The position numbers and the translations under genes are program-made. Below, in pieces: positions 7,757 through 16,035 of a stretch of DNA of 64,000 bases. The notes beneath the pieces are model-generated. The model was not told the DNA's origin, searched no databases, and saw only the letters and a program-made list of their open reading frames with translations. The DNA comes from Shimia_B sp038528385. GTDB lineage: Bacteria > Pseudomonadota > Alphaproteobacteria > Rhodobacterales > Rhodobacteraceae. The first letter of the stretch is position 1. Each line of letters begins with the position of its first letter. Where the stretch lies: positions 385,714 to 449,713 of the forward strand of contig JBCBET010000003.1 of the NCBI GenBank assembly GCA_038528385.1, read 5' to 3'.

Positions 7757-8395
7757 ATGATGAGGCCATACGAGCGCGACCCGGCGGCGATCTATGCCCA
7801 GAGCTTTGCCACCGTGCGGAGCGAGGCCCGCCTCGGGCGGTTCCCGCCCGATTTGGAGCCCATGGTGATCCGCCTCATCCATGCCTGCGGGATGGTGGAC
7901 ATCGCGGATCGGCTCACCTTCTCGCCCGACGCGGCGGGGGTGGGGCGCGCTGCGCTCGCCCGGGGCGCGCCGATCCTCTGCGATTGCGAGATGGTCGGGG
8001 CGGGGATCATCCGGCGCATCTTGAAAGGCAACGAGGTCATCGTGACCCTGAACGAGGCAGGTGTGCCCGCGGACGCCAAGGCGCGCGGCACAACGCGGAG
8101 CGCGGCGGCGGTGGAGCTCTGGCGACCCCACCTCGCGGGCGCGGTCGTGGCCATCGGCAACGCCCCCACGGCGCTATTTCACCTTCTGGAGATGCTCGAG
8201 GCGGGCGCGCCGAAGCCCGCCGTGATCCTCGGCTTCCCGGTGGGTTTCGTGGGCGCGGCGGAGAGCAAGGCGGAGCTTGCCGCCAACCCCCGTGGCTGCG
8301 ATTTCGTGACCCTGCGCGGACGGCGCGGCGGCTCGGCCATGGCGTCGGCGGCGGTCAACGCCCTCGCTGCAGGGCTCGACGGCGGCGTGGCATGA
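7757..8395 (+). CDS. cobH: Precorrin-8X methylmutase
   Basis: Encodes 212 residues, matching CobH/CbiC. The enzyme moves a methyl from C11 to C12 to give hydrogenobyrinic acid. The catalytic histidine is visible in LIHACGMVD (H42), and the conserved GNAPTALFHLLE and GFPVGFVGAAESK segments are present. ATG 7757 and 7760 are both possible starts. It is the first gene of a tightly overlapping cob operon; I saw no cobalamin riboswitch in the 187 bases upstream. Its stop overlaps the cobL start by four bases. Confidence 0.95.
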   Translation: MMRPYERDPAAIYAQSFATVRSEARLGRFPPDLEPMVIRLIHACGMVDIADRLTFSPDAAGVGRAALARGAPILCDCEMVGAGIIRRILKGNEVIVTLNEAGVPADAKARGTTRSAAAVELWRPHLAGAVVAIGNAPTALFHLLEMLEAGAPKPAVILGFPVGFVGAAESKAELAANPRGCDFVTLRGRRGGSAMASAAVNALAAGLDGGVA

Positions 8396-9576
8396 GCCTC
8401 CATGTCATCGGCATCGGTGCGAACGGGCTGGAAAGCCTCGCGCCCTCCGCGCGGGCCGCGCTCGACGCCGCGGAGGTGATCGTGGGCGGGGCGCGCCACC
8501 ACGCGCTCACCGGCGGGATCGAGGCCGAGCGCCTGTCATGGCCGTCCCCCTTCGACGCGCTCGTCTCCCAGCTCGAGGACCTCGCCGGGCGGCGGGTCGC
8601 GGTTCTCGCTACGGGCGATCCCCTCTGGTTCTCCGTTGGGGAAAAGCTGGCCGAGGCTTTCCCGCGGGCCGTCTTTCACCCGCAACTCTCCGCCTTCCAG
8701 CTCGCCGCCGCGCGCATGGGATGGTCGCTCTGCGCGGTCGACACGCTCAGCATCCATGGCCGCCCGGTGGAGACCCTGCTTCCATTCCTGCGTCCCGGCG
8801 CGCGCCTTCTGCTGCTCACCAGCGGTGCGGGGAGCCCAGGGGATGTCGCCGACCTTCTGGTGGCGCGTGGCTTCGGCCCGTCAATGCTCACAATGCTCGC
8901 GGATCTCGGCGGAGACGAGACCCGTATGGACGGCACCGCAGAGGGCTGGCAGGGCCCGGCCCCCGCCTTCCACACGCTCGCCGTCCACCTCGTACCCGGA
9001 CCGGGGGCGCGGATGCTGCCGCGGAGCTTCGGCCTCCCTGACGCGGCCTTCGAAAGCGACGGCACGATGACCAAACGCGAGGTCCGCGCCCTCACGCTCT
9101 CTGCGCTCGCCCCGGCGCCGGGCGCGCTTCTTTGGGATATCGGCACCGGCGCGGGCTCCGTGGCCATCGAGTGGATGCGCGCCGCCAAGGGGGCGGAGGC
9201 CATCGGCATCGAGCCCCGCGCCGACCGCCGCGCCCTGGCCGCCGCCAATGCCACCGCGCTCGGCACGCCGGGCCTGACGATCCTCGACGGGGAGGCACCG
9301 GACGCCCTCGCGGAGCTACCGGCCCCTGACGCCGTCTTTTTCGGCGGCGGGCTTTCGGAGCGCGCCTTCGCACGCGCTTGGTTGGCCCTGAAGCCCTACG
9401 GGCGCCTCGTCGCCAACGCCGTCACCCTGGAATCCGAGGCGACGTTGACCGCGCTGCACCAGGCCCATGGCGGAGAGCTCCTCCGCATCGCGGTCCAGCG
9501 CGCGGAGCCCGTGGGCCGCCTTACCGGATGGAAGCCCGCCATGCCCGTTACCCAGCTCTCCTTGGTCAAGCCATGA
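8392..9576 (+). CDS. cobL: Precorrin-6Y C5,15-methyltransferase (decarboxylating)
   Basis: Encodes 394 residues, a natural fusion of CbiE-like and CbiT-like domains as in the aerobic-pathway CobL. Residues 1-190 form a tetrapyrrole methylase with the GIGANGLESL start and ATGDPLWFS. The C-terminal half is a class I SAM methyltransferase with WDIGTGAGSVAIEW. It methylates C5 and C15 and removes the acetate carboxyl at C12. ATG 8392 overlaps the cobH stop, and its own stop overlaps cobI. Confidence 0.95.
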   Translation: MSLHVIGIGANGLESLAPSARAALDAAEVIVGGARHHALTGGIEAERLSWPSPFDALVSQLEDLAGRRVAVLATGDPLWFSVGEKLAEAFPRAVFHPQLSAFQLAAARMGWSLCAVDTLSIHGRPVETLLPFLRPGARLLLLTSGAGSPGDVADLLVARGFGPSMLTMLADLGGDETRMDGTAEGWQGPAPAFHTLAVHLVPGPGARMLPRSFGLPDAAFESDGTMTKREVRALTLSALAPAPGALLWDIGTGAGSVAIEWMRAAKGAEAIGIEPRADRRALAAANATALGTPGLTILDGEAPDALAELPAPDAVFFGGGLSERAFARAWLALKPYGRLVANAVTLESEATLTALHQAHGGELLRIAVQRAEPVGRLTGWKPAMPVTQLSLVKP

Positions 9577-10280
9577 CGGCGCCCGGTACGCTCTACGGCG
9601 TGGGCGTGGGGCCGGGCGACCCGGAGCTCATCACGCTCAAGGCCGCGCGCCTCATCTCGGCCTGCCCGGTCATCGCCTATCCCACCCTGGCGGGGGCGGA
9701 GAGCTTTGCCCGTCGCATCGCGGCGGACCTCATCACCCGCGACCACGCCGAAATCGCCATGGACGTGCCCATGACGCCCGACCGCGCCCCGGCCCAGGCG
9801 GCCTATGACCGGGGCGCCGCCGAGATCGCGGCGGCGCTGCGGGACGGGCGCGACGTGGCCTGTCTCTGCGAGGGCGATCCGCTGTTCTATGGCTCCTTCA
9901 TGTATATTTTCGCCCGACTGTCATCTCAATTCGACATTGAGATCATCCCCGGCATCACCAGCGTCACCGCATGCGCCGCCCGCGCGGGCATGCCTATCGC
10001 GGCGCGAAACGAGCGCGTGACCGTGCTCCCCGGGCCGCTTCCTGAGAAGGAGCTCGAGGCGCGCATCGCCGGGGCCGAGAGCGTCGTCATCATGAAGATC
10101 GGCCGCCACCTGGCGAAGATCCGCGGCGTCATGGACCGGCTCGGCGTGTTGGGCGAGGCCACCTACGTGGAGCGCGCGACGCTCCCCGAGGAGCGGGTTC
10201 TGCCCCTGGCGGAGGCGCCCGACCCCGCGCCGTACTTTTCCATGATCCTTCTCACGAAAGGGGCCGATCCATGGCTCTGA
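9573..10280 (+). CDS. cobI: Precorrin-2 C20-methyltransferase
   Basis: Encodes 235 residues of the tetrapyrrole methylase family. Signature segments are GVGVGPGDPELITLKAARL at the N-terminus, CEGDPLFYGSFMYIFARL, and IPGITSVTACAARAGMPIA. It uses SAM to methylate precorrin-2 at C20, committing it to corrin synthesis. It overlaps cobL by four bases and the next gene by ten, which indicates translational coupling. Confidence 0.94.
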   Translation: MTAPGTLYGVGVGPGDPELITLKAARLISACPVIAYPTLAGAESFARRIAADLITRDHAEIAMDVPMTPDRAPAQAAYDRGAAEIAAALRDGRDVACLCEGDPLFYGSFMYIFARLSSQFDIEIIPGITSVTACAARAGMPIAARNERVTVLPGPLPEKELEARIAGAESVVIMKIGRHLAKIRGVMDRLGVLGEATYVERATLPEERVLPLAEAPDPAPYFSMILLTKGADPWL

Positions 10281-12070
10281 CCCCCGTAATCCTGGCCCTG
10301 TCGCAGTCGGGAGAGCCCGTGGCCCACCGCATCGCCGCCGCGCTCGACGCTCCCGTCCACGGGCGGGCCGCCAGGGTGGACCGGGCCGACGGGTTTTTTG
10401 ACAACGCCCTCGACCACGCGCGGGAGCTCTTTGCGGCGGGCGTGCCGATCATCGGGGTCTGCGCTTCCGGCATCCTGATCCGCGCGGTGGCGCCGCTCCT
10501 CGCCGACAAGCGCGCGGAGCCGCCCGTGATCAGCGTCTCGGACGATGGTGGGGTGGTCGTACCGCTCCTCGGCGGTCACCGCGGCGCCAACCGGCTGGCG
10601 CGGGATGTGGCGGAGGCCCTGGGCGGCACCGCTGCGGTGACGACGGCGGGGGAGGTCTCGCTCGGTGTGGCGCTGGATGAGCCCCCGGCCGGCTGGCGGC
10701 TCGCCAATCCAGAGGCTGCGAAATCCGCCATGGCCGCGCTCCTCGCGGGCGGTGGCGCCGAGGTGACGGGAGACGCGCCGTGGCTCGACCTGCCGCCCGG
10801 CGACGATGTCCGCATCGCCGCCACCGTCGCGCCCGCGCCGGACGCTACGCTCCATTTCGCGCCGCTCCGCGTGACCCTGGGCGTGGGCTGCGCACGGGAC
10901 TGCCCGCCGTCGGAGCTCGCGGACCTCGTCGGGCGGGAGCTCTCCGCGGCGGGTCTTGCCCCCACCGCGATCCATTCGGTGAACACGATCGACTTGAAGG
11001 CCGATGAGCCTGCGATCCTCGACCTCGCGGCCTCGCTCGACGTGCCGCTCAGGTTGTTTTCCGCAGACGAGCTGGAGGGGCAGATCGGCCGTGTAAAAAC
11101 TCCTTCCAACATTGTTTTCGCGGAAGTCGGCACGCATTCGGTGGCCGAGGCCGCCTCGCTGGCCCAGTCGCCGTCCTCGGTGCTCGTGCGGCCGAAGGCG
11201 AAGACCGCCCGGGCGACCTGTGCGATCTCCCTCGCGCCGGACCCCCTGACCGAGCTGCGGGGACGCGGGCGCGGGCGGCTCTCCGTCGTCGGGATCGGCC
11301 CCGGTCAGGCGGCCTGGCGCACGCCGGAGGCGAGCCGCCTCATCTCCGAGGCCGAGGAGCTTGTGGGCTACGGCCTCTACATCGATCTCCTGGGCCCGCT
11401 CGCGCACGGCAAGGCGCGGTCGGACTTCCCCCTCGGCGGGGAGGAGGCCCGTTGCCGCTACGCCCTGGAGCGCGCGGGGGAGGGGCGCGATATCGCGCTC
11501 GTCTGTTCCGGGGATGCCGGCATCTATGCCATGGGCGCGCTGGTTTTCGAATTGCTTGACCGGCAGTCCCACGGCGTGAGCGATCCTGCGCGGCGGGTGG
11601 AGGTCGTCTGCGCGCCCGGCGTCTCGGCGCTGCAGGGCGCGGCGGCCCGCGCCGGTGCGCCCCTCGGACACGATTTCTGCGCGATTTCCCTGAGCGATCT
11701 TCTGACCCCGCGCGAGGACATCCTGCGCCGCATCCACGCGGCCGCCGACGGTGATTTCGTGATCGCGTTCTACAATCCCGTGTCGCGGCGGCGGCGCACG
11801 CTCTTGGCCGAGGCGCGGGATATCCTCCTGCGACGGAGGCCCGCCGATACACCGGTGATGCTGGCCATGTCTCTGGGGCGCCCGGAGGAGAGCATCACCT
11901 ATCGGACGCTCGCGGAGCTCGACGTCGACGAGGTCGACATGCTGACGACGGTCCTGGTGGGCTCGTCGCATTCCCAGCTTGCCGCGCTCGGCACCGGGCC
12001 GCGGATGTACACGCCGCGCGGCTATGCGCGCAAGATCGATGGCGATTTGAGCAATATAGGAGGCGAATAA
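10271..12070 (+). CDS. cobJ: CbiG-like domain fused to precorrin-3B C17-methyltransferase (CobJ)
   Basis: Encodes 599 residues, about twice the length of plain CobJ (roughly 250). Residues 1 to about 330 resemble CbiG: an N-terminal part with GVCASGILIRAVAPLLADK and GGHRGANRLA, and a C-terminal part (LGVGCARDCPPSEL onward) equivalent to CobE. From about residue 335 (SVVGIGPGQAAWRTPEA) to the end is CobJ, which contracts the ring and methylates C17. CbiG in the anaerobic route opens the lactone formed on ring contraction, so joining it to CobJ puts successive steps in one chain. The window has an otherwise aerobic set (cobH, I, L, M). No frameshift is seen; the fusion is real in this sequence. 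Confidence 0.92.
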   Translation: MALTPVILALSQSGEPVAHRIAAALDAPVHGRAARVDRADGFFDNALDHARELFAAGVPIIGVCASGILIRAVAPLLADKRAEPPVISVSDDGGVVVPLLGGHRGANRLARDVAEALGGTAAVTTAGEVSLGVALDEPPAGWRLANPEAAKSAMAALLAGGGAEVTGDAPWLDLPPGDDVRIAATVAPAPDATLHFAPLRVTLGVGCARDCPPSELADLVGRELSAAGLAPTAIHSVNTIDLKADEPAILDLAASLDVPLRLFSADELEGQIGRVKTPSNIVFAEVGTHSVAEAASLAQSPSSVLVRPKAKTARATCAISLAPDPLTELRGRGRGRLSVVGIGPGQAAWRTPEASRLISEAEELVGYGLYIDLLGPLAHGKARSDFPLGGEEARCRYALERAGEGRDIALVCSGDAGIYAMGALVFELLDRQSHGVSDPARRVEVVCAPGVSALQGAAARAGAPLGHDFCAISLSDLLTPREDILRRIHAAADGDFVIAFYNPVSRRRRTLLAEARDILLRRRPADTPVMLAMSLGRPEESITYRTLAELDVDEVDMLTTVLVGSSHSQLAALGTGPRMYTPRGYARKIDGDLSNIGGE

Positions 12071-12837
12071 TGAAGGTTTATTTCGTCGGTGCCGGTCCCG
12101 GGGACCCCGAGCTTTTGACGTTGAAGGCGGCGAAGCGCATCGCGGCTTGCCCGGTCTGCCTCTATGCCGGGTCCCTCGTGCCGGCGGAGGTGGTGGCCGG
12201 CGCGCCCGAGGGCGCCCATGTGAGGGACACCGCCGCGATGACGCTGGAGGAGACGCATGGGGAGATCCTCGCTGCGCAGCGAAATGGGCAGGATGTGGCG
12301 CGGGTCCATTCCGGCGACCCGTCCCTCTACGGCGCGATCGCGGAGCAGATCAGGCTCCTGAAGCGGGACGGGATCGACTACGAGATCATACCGGGCGTTC
12401 CAGCCTATACCGCCGCCGCTGCGGCCCTCGGCCAGGAGCTCACCATCCCCGAGGTTGCCCAGTCGATCGTGCTCACCCGCATGTCCATGAAGTCGACCGG
12501 CATGCCGGAGCACGAAAGCTTGACTAATTTCGCCAAATCAAGGACCACCCTGGCCATCCACCTCGCGATCCGGAACCTGCGGGAGATCGAGCGGCAGCTC
12601 ATCCCCGAATACGGGGAAGACTGCCCGGTGGCCGTCGTCTACCGCGCGAGCTGGCCCGATCAGCTGATTCTGCGCGGCACGCTCTCCGATATCCGGCGGA
12701 AGGTCAGAGCGGCGAAAATCACGCGCACGGCCCTGATTCTCGTCGGGCCCGCCCTAGGCGAGGTGACCGATTTCAAGGACAGCGCGCTCTACGATCCCAA
12801 CGAGACGCACATCCTGCGTGTGAAAAAGGGCGCATAG
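12070..12837 (+). CDS. cobM: Precorrin-4 C11-methyltransferase
   Basis: Encodes 255 residues of the CobM/CbiF family: YFVGAGPGDPELLTLKAAK at the start, RVHSGDPSLYGAIAEQI and PGVPAYTAAAAALGQELTIPEV further on. It methylates C11 of precorrin-4. A good AGGAGGC site lies upstream, and ATG 12070 shares one base with the preceding TAA. It is the last cob gene here; cobA, cobF, cobK and the cobalt-insertion genes are not in the window. Confidence 0.95.
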   Translation: MKVYFVGAGPGDPELLTLKAAKRIAACPVCLYAGSLVPAEVVAGAPEGAHVRDTAAMTLEETHGEILAAQRNGQDVARVHSGDPSLYGAIAEQIRLLKRDGIDYEIIPGVPAYTAAAAALGQELTIPEVAQSIVLTRMSMKSTGMPEHESLTNFAKSRTTLAIHLAIRNLREIERQLIPEYGEDCPVAVVYRASWPDQLILRGTLSDIRRKVRAAKITRTALILVGPALGEVTDFKDSALYDPNETHILRVKKGA

Positions 12838-12934
12838 GCCCGTCCCCGCGCGGCGGACCCGTGAAAACGCAACAATACCCATGACAAAATGGTGATGTGC
12901 TATAGTTTCCGCCGCGGGAAGCGGAGGAAATGGC

Positions 12935-13291
12935 ATGACTTACCTTTCTGACGAGGTTCGGGCGGTTCTCGACGCGGCACGCGCCAAACAGGCGAAACGC
13001 CGATCGCGTCTGCGGGTCGAGACGGGCGATACCTATTTTCCGGTGCTCCGGCTTTGGGAGGGGGGCTTCGCCGTGGATCGGGAGGATGCGCTCAACCTGC
13101 GGGGTCTGGTGGACCTCTATGACGGGCCCCGGCACCTCTACCAGGCGCTCATCGTGACCTCCTCCGAGACCGGCGGCGAGCGTCATTTCGAGTTCAAGCG
13201 CAACACCTCCGCCGCCGATGCCGCGCCGCTGGACTACGCGCGTGAAACGCTTCAGCCCATTGCATTTCTGCGCAGCGACACGCAGCAATAA
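12935..13291 (+). CDS. Conserved hypothetical protein, 118 residues
   Basis: Small soluble protein with GGAGGA before ATG 12935. It has a basic N-terminal helix (DAARAKQAKRRSRLRVE) followed by a compact alpha/beta stretch ending in RETLQPIAFLRSDTQQ. There is no signal, membrane helix or catalytic motif I can name. It is separated from cobM by about 100 bases that include an AT-rich patch (12892-12908) which may hold its promoter. It is convergent with the aminotransferase gene, only six bases away. Confidence 0.7.
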   Translation: MTYLSDEVRAVLDAARAKQAKRRSRLRVETGDTYFPVLRLWEGGFAVDREDALNLRGLVDLYDGPRHLYQALIVTSSETGGERHFEFKRNTSAADAAPLDYARETLQPIAFLRSDTQQ

Positions 13292-13297
13292 CCACGC

Positions 13298-14476
13298 TCA
13301 CTGTAGGTCCGAGAACGCCTCTGCCAGGCGGTCGGCCGCCTCGATGACGCGCGCGCGCGGGGTCGCGATGTTCAAGCGGAGGAAGCTCTCTCCGCCCTTC
13401 CCAAAGGTCGGGCCGTGGTTCACGGCGATTTTCGCTTGTTTCTCGACGCGGGCGGTGAATTCCTCACGCTCCATGCCCGTTCCGGAGAAGTCCACCCAGC
13501 TCAGATAGGTCGCCTCCAGGGGCATGGAGGACAGCCCCGGTATCGCGTTCACCGCCGCGTCGAAGACCTTCCGGTTCTCATCGACATACGCGCACAGATC
13601 ATCGACCCAGGCCGCGCCCTCCGGCGAGTAGGCCGCCGTGGCCATGGCCAGCCCAAAGGAATTGGCCGAGGTGCCGAGCGCGGCCATACGCTTTGAAAAC
13701 GCGTTGCGGAGATCCGGATCGGCGATGATCACATTGCCCGCATGGGCCCCCGCGATGTTGAAGGTCTTCGTCGTCGCCGACAGGTTGATGAGCCGGTCCG
13801 CGACGCCGTCGATATGGGCCATGGGGACGTGCTTCACGTGGAAGGTGAGATCGCGGTGAACCTCGTCGGCCACGATGATGAGGTCGTGCCGACGGGCGAA
13901 TGCGGCGAGCTCCTCGAGCTCCTCCCTCGACCAGACGCGCCCCCCGGGATTGTGCGGCGAGCAGAGGATGAGGAGCCTCTCATGCCCCTTCATCTGAGCG
14001 TCATAGGCCGCGAAATCCATCTCGTAGCGCCCATCGGCATTCACGAGCTCTAGCTCGACCATGTCGCGCTCTGCCGCCCGGATCACGCGCCCGAAGGCAT
14101 GGTAGACGGGGGAGAACACCACGACCCCCTCCCCGGGTTTCGTGAAGCTATCCACGCAGAGCCCGATGGCGTTCACGAGCCCGTTGGTGGTCAGGATCCA
14201 GCTCGGGTCGATTTCGAAACCGTGGCGCGTCTCCGACCACCATTTCACCGCCGCGTTGTACTTCGTCAGGTCCCCGAAGTAGCCGTAGATGCCGTGCCGT
14301 AGCATCTCACTCAAGGCGTCCTGCACGACCTCCGGGGGGCGGAAATCCATATCGGCCACCCACATGGCGAGCCCGTCGTCGCTCGACACGCCGTAGAGTT
14401 TTTCCATGAGGTCCCACTTCAGGCAGTCCGTGTTGCGTCGGTCGATCACGTGATCGAAGGGCGTGTCAAAGCTCAT
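13298..14476 (-). CDS. MalY/PatB-type PLP aminotransferase / cystathionine beta-lyase-like
   Basis: Encodes 392 residues from ATG 14476. It is a fold-type I PLP enzyme of the MalY/PatB branch: DRRNTDCLKWD near the N-terminus, ILCSPHNPGGRVWSREEL, VADEVHRDL and the Schiff-base lysine in SATTKTFNIAGAH. Relatives cleave C-S bonds of cystathionine or related thioethers, and some act as aminotransferases; substrate cannot be read from sequence. It is divergent from the deformylase cluster with 88 bases between. Confidence 0.85.
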   Translation of the reverse strand: MSFDTPFDHVIDRRNTDCLKWDLMEKLYGVSSDDGLAMWVADMDFRPPEVVQDALSEMLRHGIYGYFGDLTKYNAAVKWWSETRHGFEIDPSWILTTNGLVNAIGLCVDSFTKPGEGVVVFSPVYHAFGRVIRAAERDMVELELVNADGRYEMDFAAYDAQMKGHERLLILCSPHNPGGRVWSREELEELAAFARRHDLIIVADEVHRDLTFHVKHVPMAHIDGVADRLINLSATTKTFNIAGAHAGNVIIADPDLRNAFSKRMAALGTSANSFGLAMATAAYSPEGAAWVDDLCAYVDENRKVFDAAVNAIPGLSSMPLEATYLSWVDFSGTGMEREEFTARVEKQAKIAVNHGPTFGKGGESFLRLNIATPRARVIEAADRLAEAFSDLQ

Positions 14477-14564
14477 GGATGTCTCCTTTGGCCGGGAACG
14501 TAACCGCCGCGAGGGGGCCTGCAAGGGGTTTGCGGGGGGCGGAGCCATCTACTATGTGCAGCCC

Positions 14565-15086
14565 ATGACCATCCGACCGATCCTGATCCACCCCGACCCG
14601 CGCCTGAAAAAGCCGGCCGAGCCCGTGACGGAGATCACGGAGAAGCTGCGCAGCCTCGCCGACGACATGCTCGAGACGATGTATGATGCGCCGGGCATCG
14701 GGCTTGCCGCGCCGCAGGTGGGGGTGAGCCTGCGCATGATCACGATGGATTGCGTCAAGGAGGAGGGGGCCGACCCGCGCCCCATGGTGCTCCTCAATCC
14801 CCTTGTCGTCGCGGCCTCGGACGAGACGGCGACCTACGAGGAAGGCTGCCTGTCCATCCCCGAGCAATACGCCGATATCGAACGCCCGGCGGAGGTGGAC
14901 GTGCGCTGGCTCGGGCTCGACGGGCAGATGCACGAGGAGCATTTCGCCGGCCTCTGGGCCACCTGCGTCCAGCACGAGATCGACCACCTCGATGGCAAGC
15001 TCTTCATTGACTATCTCGGCCCGCTCAAGCGCCAGATGATCACGCGCAAGATGCAGAAGCTCAAACGCGAGAAGGCCCGCGCCTGA
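14565..15086 (+). CDS. def: Peptide deformylase (canonical)
   Basis: Encodes 173 residues from ATG 14565; an upstream GTG-type start would overlap the divergent promoter. All three active-site motifs are intact: GIGLAAPQ (residues 44-51), EEGCLSIP with metal ligand C95, and QHEIDHLDG with H137, catalytic E138 and H141. It removes the N-formyl group from nascent proteins. It is first of three tandem paralogues followed by fmt, so formylation and deformylation genes are cotranscribed. This copy is the best candidate for the housekeeping enzyme. Confidence 0.96.
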   Translation: MTIRPILIHPDPRLKKPAEPVTEITEKLRSLADDMLETMYDAPGIGLAAPQVGVSLRMITMDCVKEEGADPRPMVLLNPLVVAASDETATYEEGCLSIPEQYADIERPAEVDVRWLGLDGQMHEEHFAGLWATCVQHEIDHLDGKLFIDYLGPLKRQMITRKMQKLKREKARA

Positions 15087-15547
15087 TGATCCGGGCGCTC
15101 GTGCTCTATCCCGATCCGCTGCTGGCGGAGGTGTCCGCCCCGGTGCGCGCCTTCGACGAGGATCTGGCGGGCCTCGTGCGCGATCTCTTCGACACGATGT
15201 ACGATGCGCCGGGCCGTGGCCTCGCAGCCGTCCAGATCGGGCAGACCCAGCGCGTTTTCGTCATGGATGCGGGTTGGAAGGAGGGCGCGCCGCGCCCCTG
15301 TGTCTTCGTCAATCCCGTCATCACCGATCACACCACCGCGCTCGCCACCCAAGAGGAGGGCTGCCTTTCCATTCCCGACACGCCCCGCCGTGTGGCGCGC
15401 CCGTCGGAGGTCACGCTGGCGTGGCAGGACGAGCACGGGATCCCCCACGAGGGTACTTTCACCGGCTTCGAGGCGGCCTGCGTGCAGCATGAATTCGACC
15501 ATCTCGAGGGCAAGACGATCCTCGATCACCCCGAGGCGCCCGCGTGA
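15086..15547 (+). CDS. def: Peptide deformylase, second paralogue
   Basis: Encodes 153 residues. It keeps the catalytic residues: EEGCLSIP with C93 and QHEFDHLEG with H135, E136 and H139. Motif 1 has drifted to GRGLAAVQ (Pro to Val). The C-terminal helix of the first copy is missing, giving a shorter protein. It is probably active, perhaps with a different peptide preference. ATG 15086 overlaps the stop of the first copy by one base. Confidence 0.93.
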   Translation: MIRALVLYPDPLLAEVSAPVRAFDEDLAGLVRDLFDTMYDAPGRGLAAVQIGQTQRVFVMDAGWKEGAPRPCVFVNPVITDHTTALATQEEGCLSIPDTPRRVARPSEVTLAWQDEHGIPHEGTFTGFEAACVQHEFDHLEGKTILDHPEAPA

Positions 15548-16035
15548 CCGTCCGCCCCTGCCTGCCCTGGCCGCATAAGAGCCTGCGCACGCCCGCCGCA
15601 CCCGTGGAGGAGATCACCGAGGAGATCCAGGCGATCTGGGCGGACATGATCGACACGATGGAGGCGATGCCGGGCATCGGCCTCGCCGCGCCGCAGATCG
15701 GCGTGGGCCTCCGCCTCGCCGTCGTCGATGCCAGCCGAGAGCGGGGCAAGGCGATCCGGATGGCCAACCCGGAGGTGCTGCACGCCTCGGTAGAGGAGGT
15801 CATGGGCGAGGAAGCCTCTCCCAACCTTCCCGGCGTCTCGGCCAAGGTGAAGCGGCCGCGCGCCGTCACCGTGCGGTTCCTCAATGCGCAGGGCGTCTGG
15901 GACCGGCAAGAGCTCGTGCTGCAATGGGGCCGCTCCGTGCAGCACCAGATCGACCACCTCAACGGGCGCATGTATTTCGACAATCTGAGCCGGGTGAAGC
16001 GCGACATGCTCTTGCGCAAGGCGGGGCGCCGCTGA
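15544..16035 (+). CDS. Peptide deformylase-like protein, catalytic residues lost
   Basis: Encodes 163 residues from GTG 15544. It is clearly a deformylase by fold: GIGLAAPQIG is perfect at residues 44-53. The other motifs are broken: EEGCLSIP has become EEASPNLP, with Ser92 in place of the metal-binding Cys, and HEIDH has become HQIDH, with Gln135 in place of the catalytic Glu. It therefore should not deformylate peptides. The frame, length and codon use are normal, so it is a maintained gene, not a decaying copy. It may bind the ribosome or partner with the active paralogues. It overlaps the second copy by four bases and fmt by one. Confidence 0.92.
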   Translation: MTVRPCLPWPHKSLRTPAAPVEEITEEIQAIWADMIDTMEAMPGIGLAAPQIGVGLRLAVVDASRERGKAIRMANPEVLHASVEEVMGEEASPNLPGVSAKVKRPRAVTVRFLNAQGVWDRQELVLQWGRSVQHQIDHLNGRMYFDNLSRVKRDMLLRKAGRR

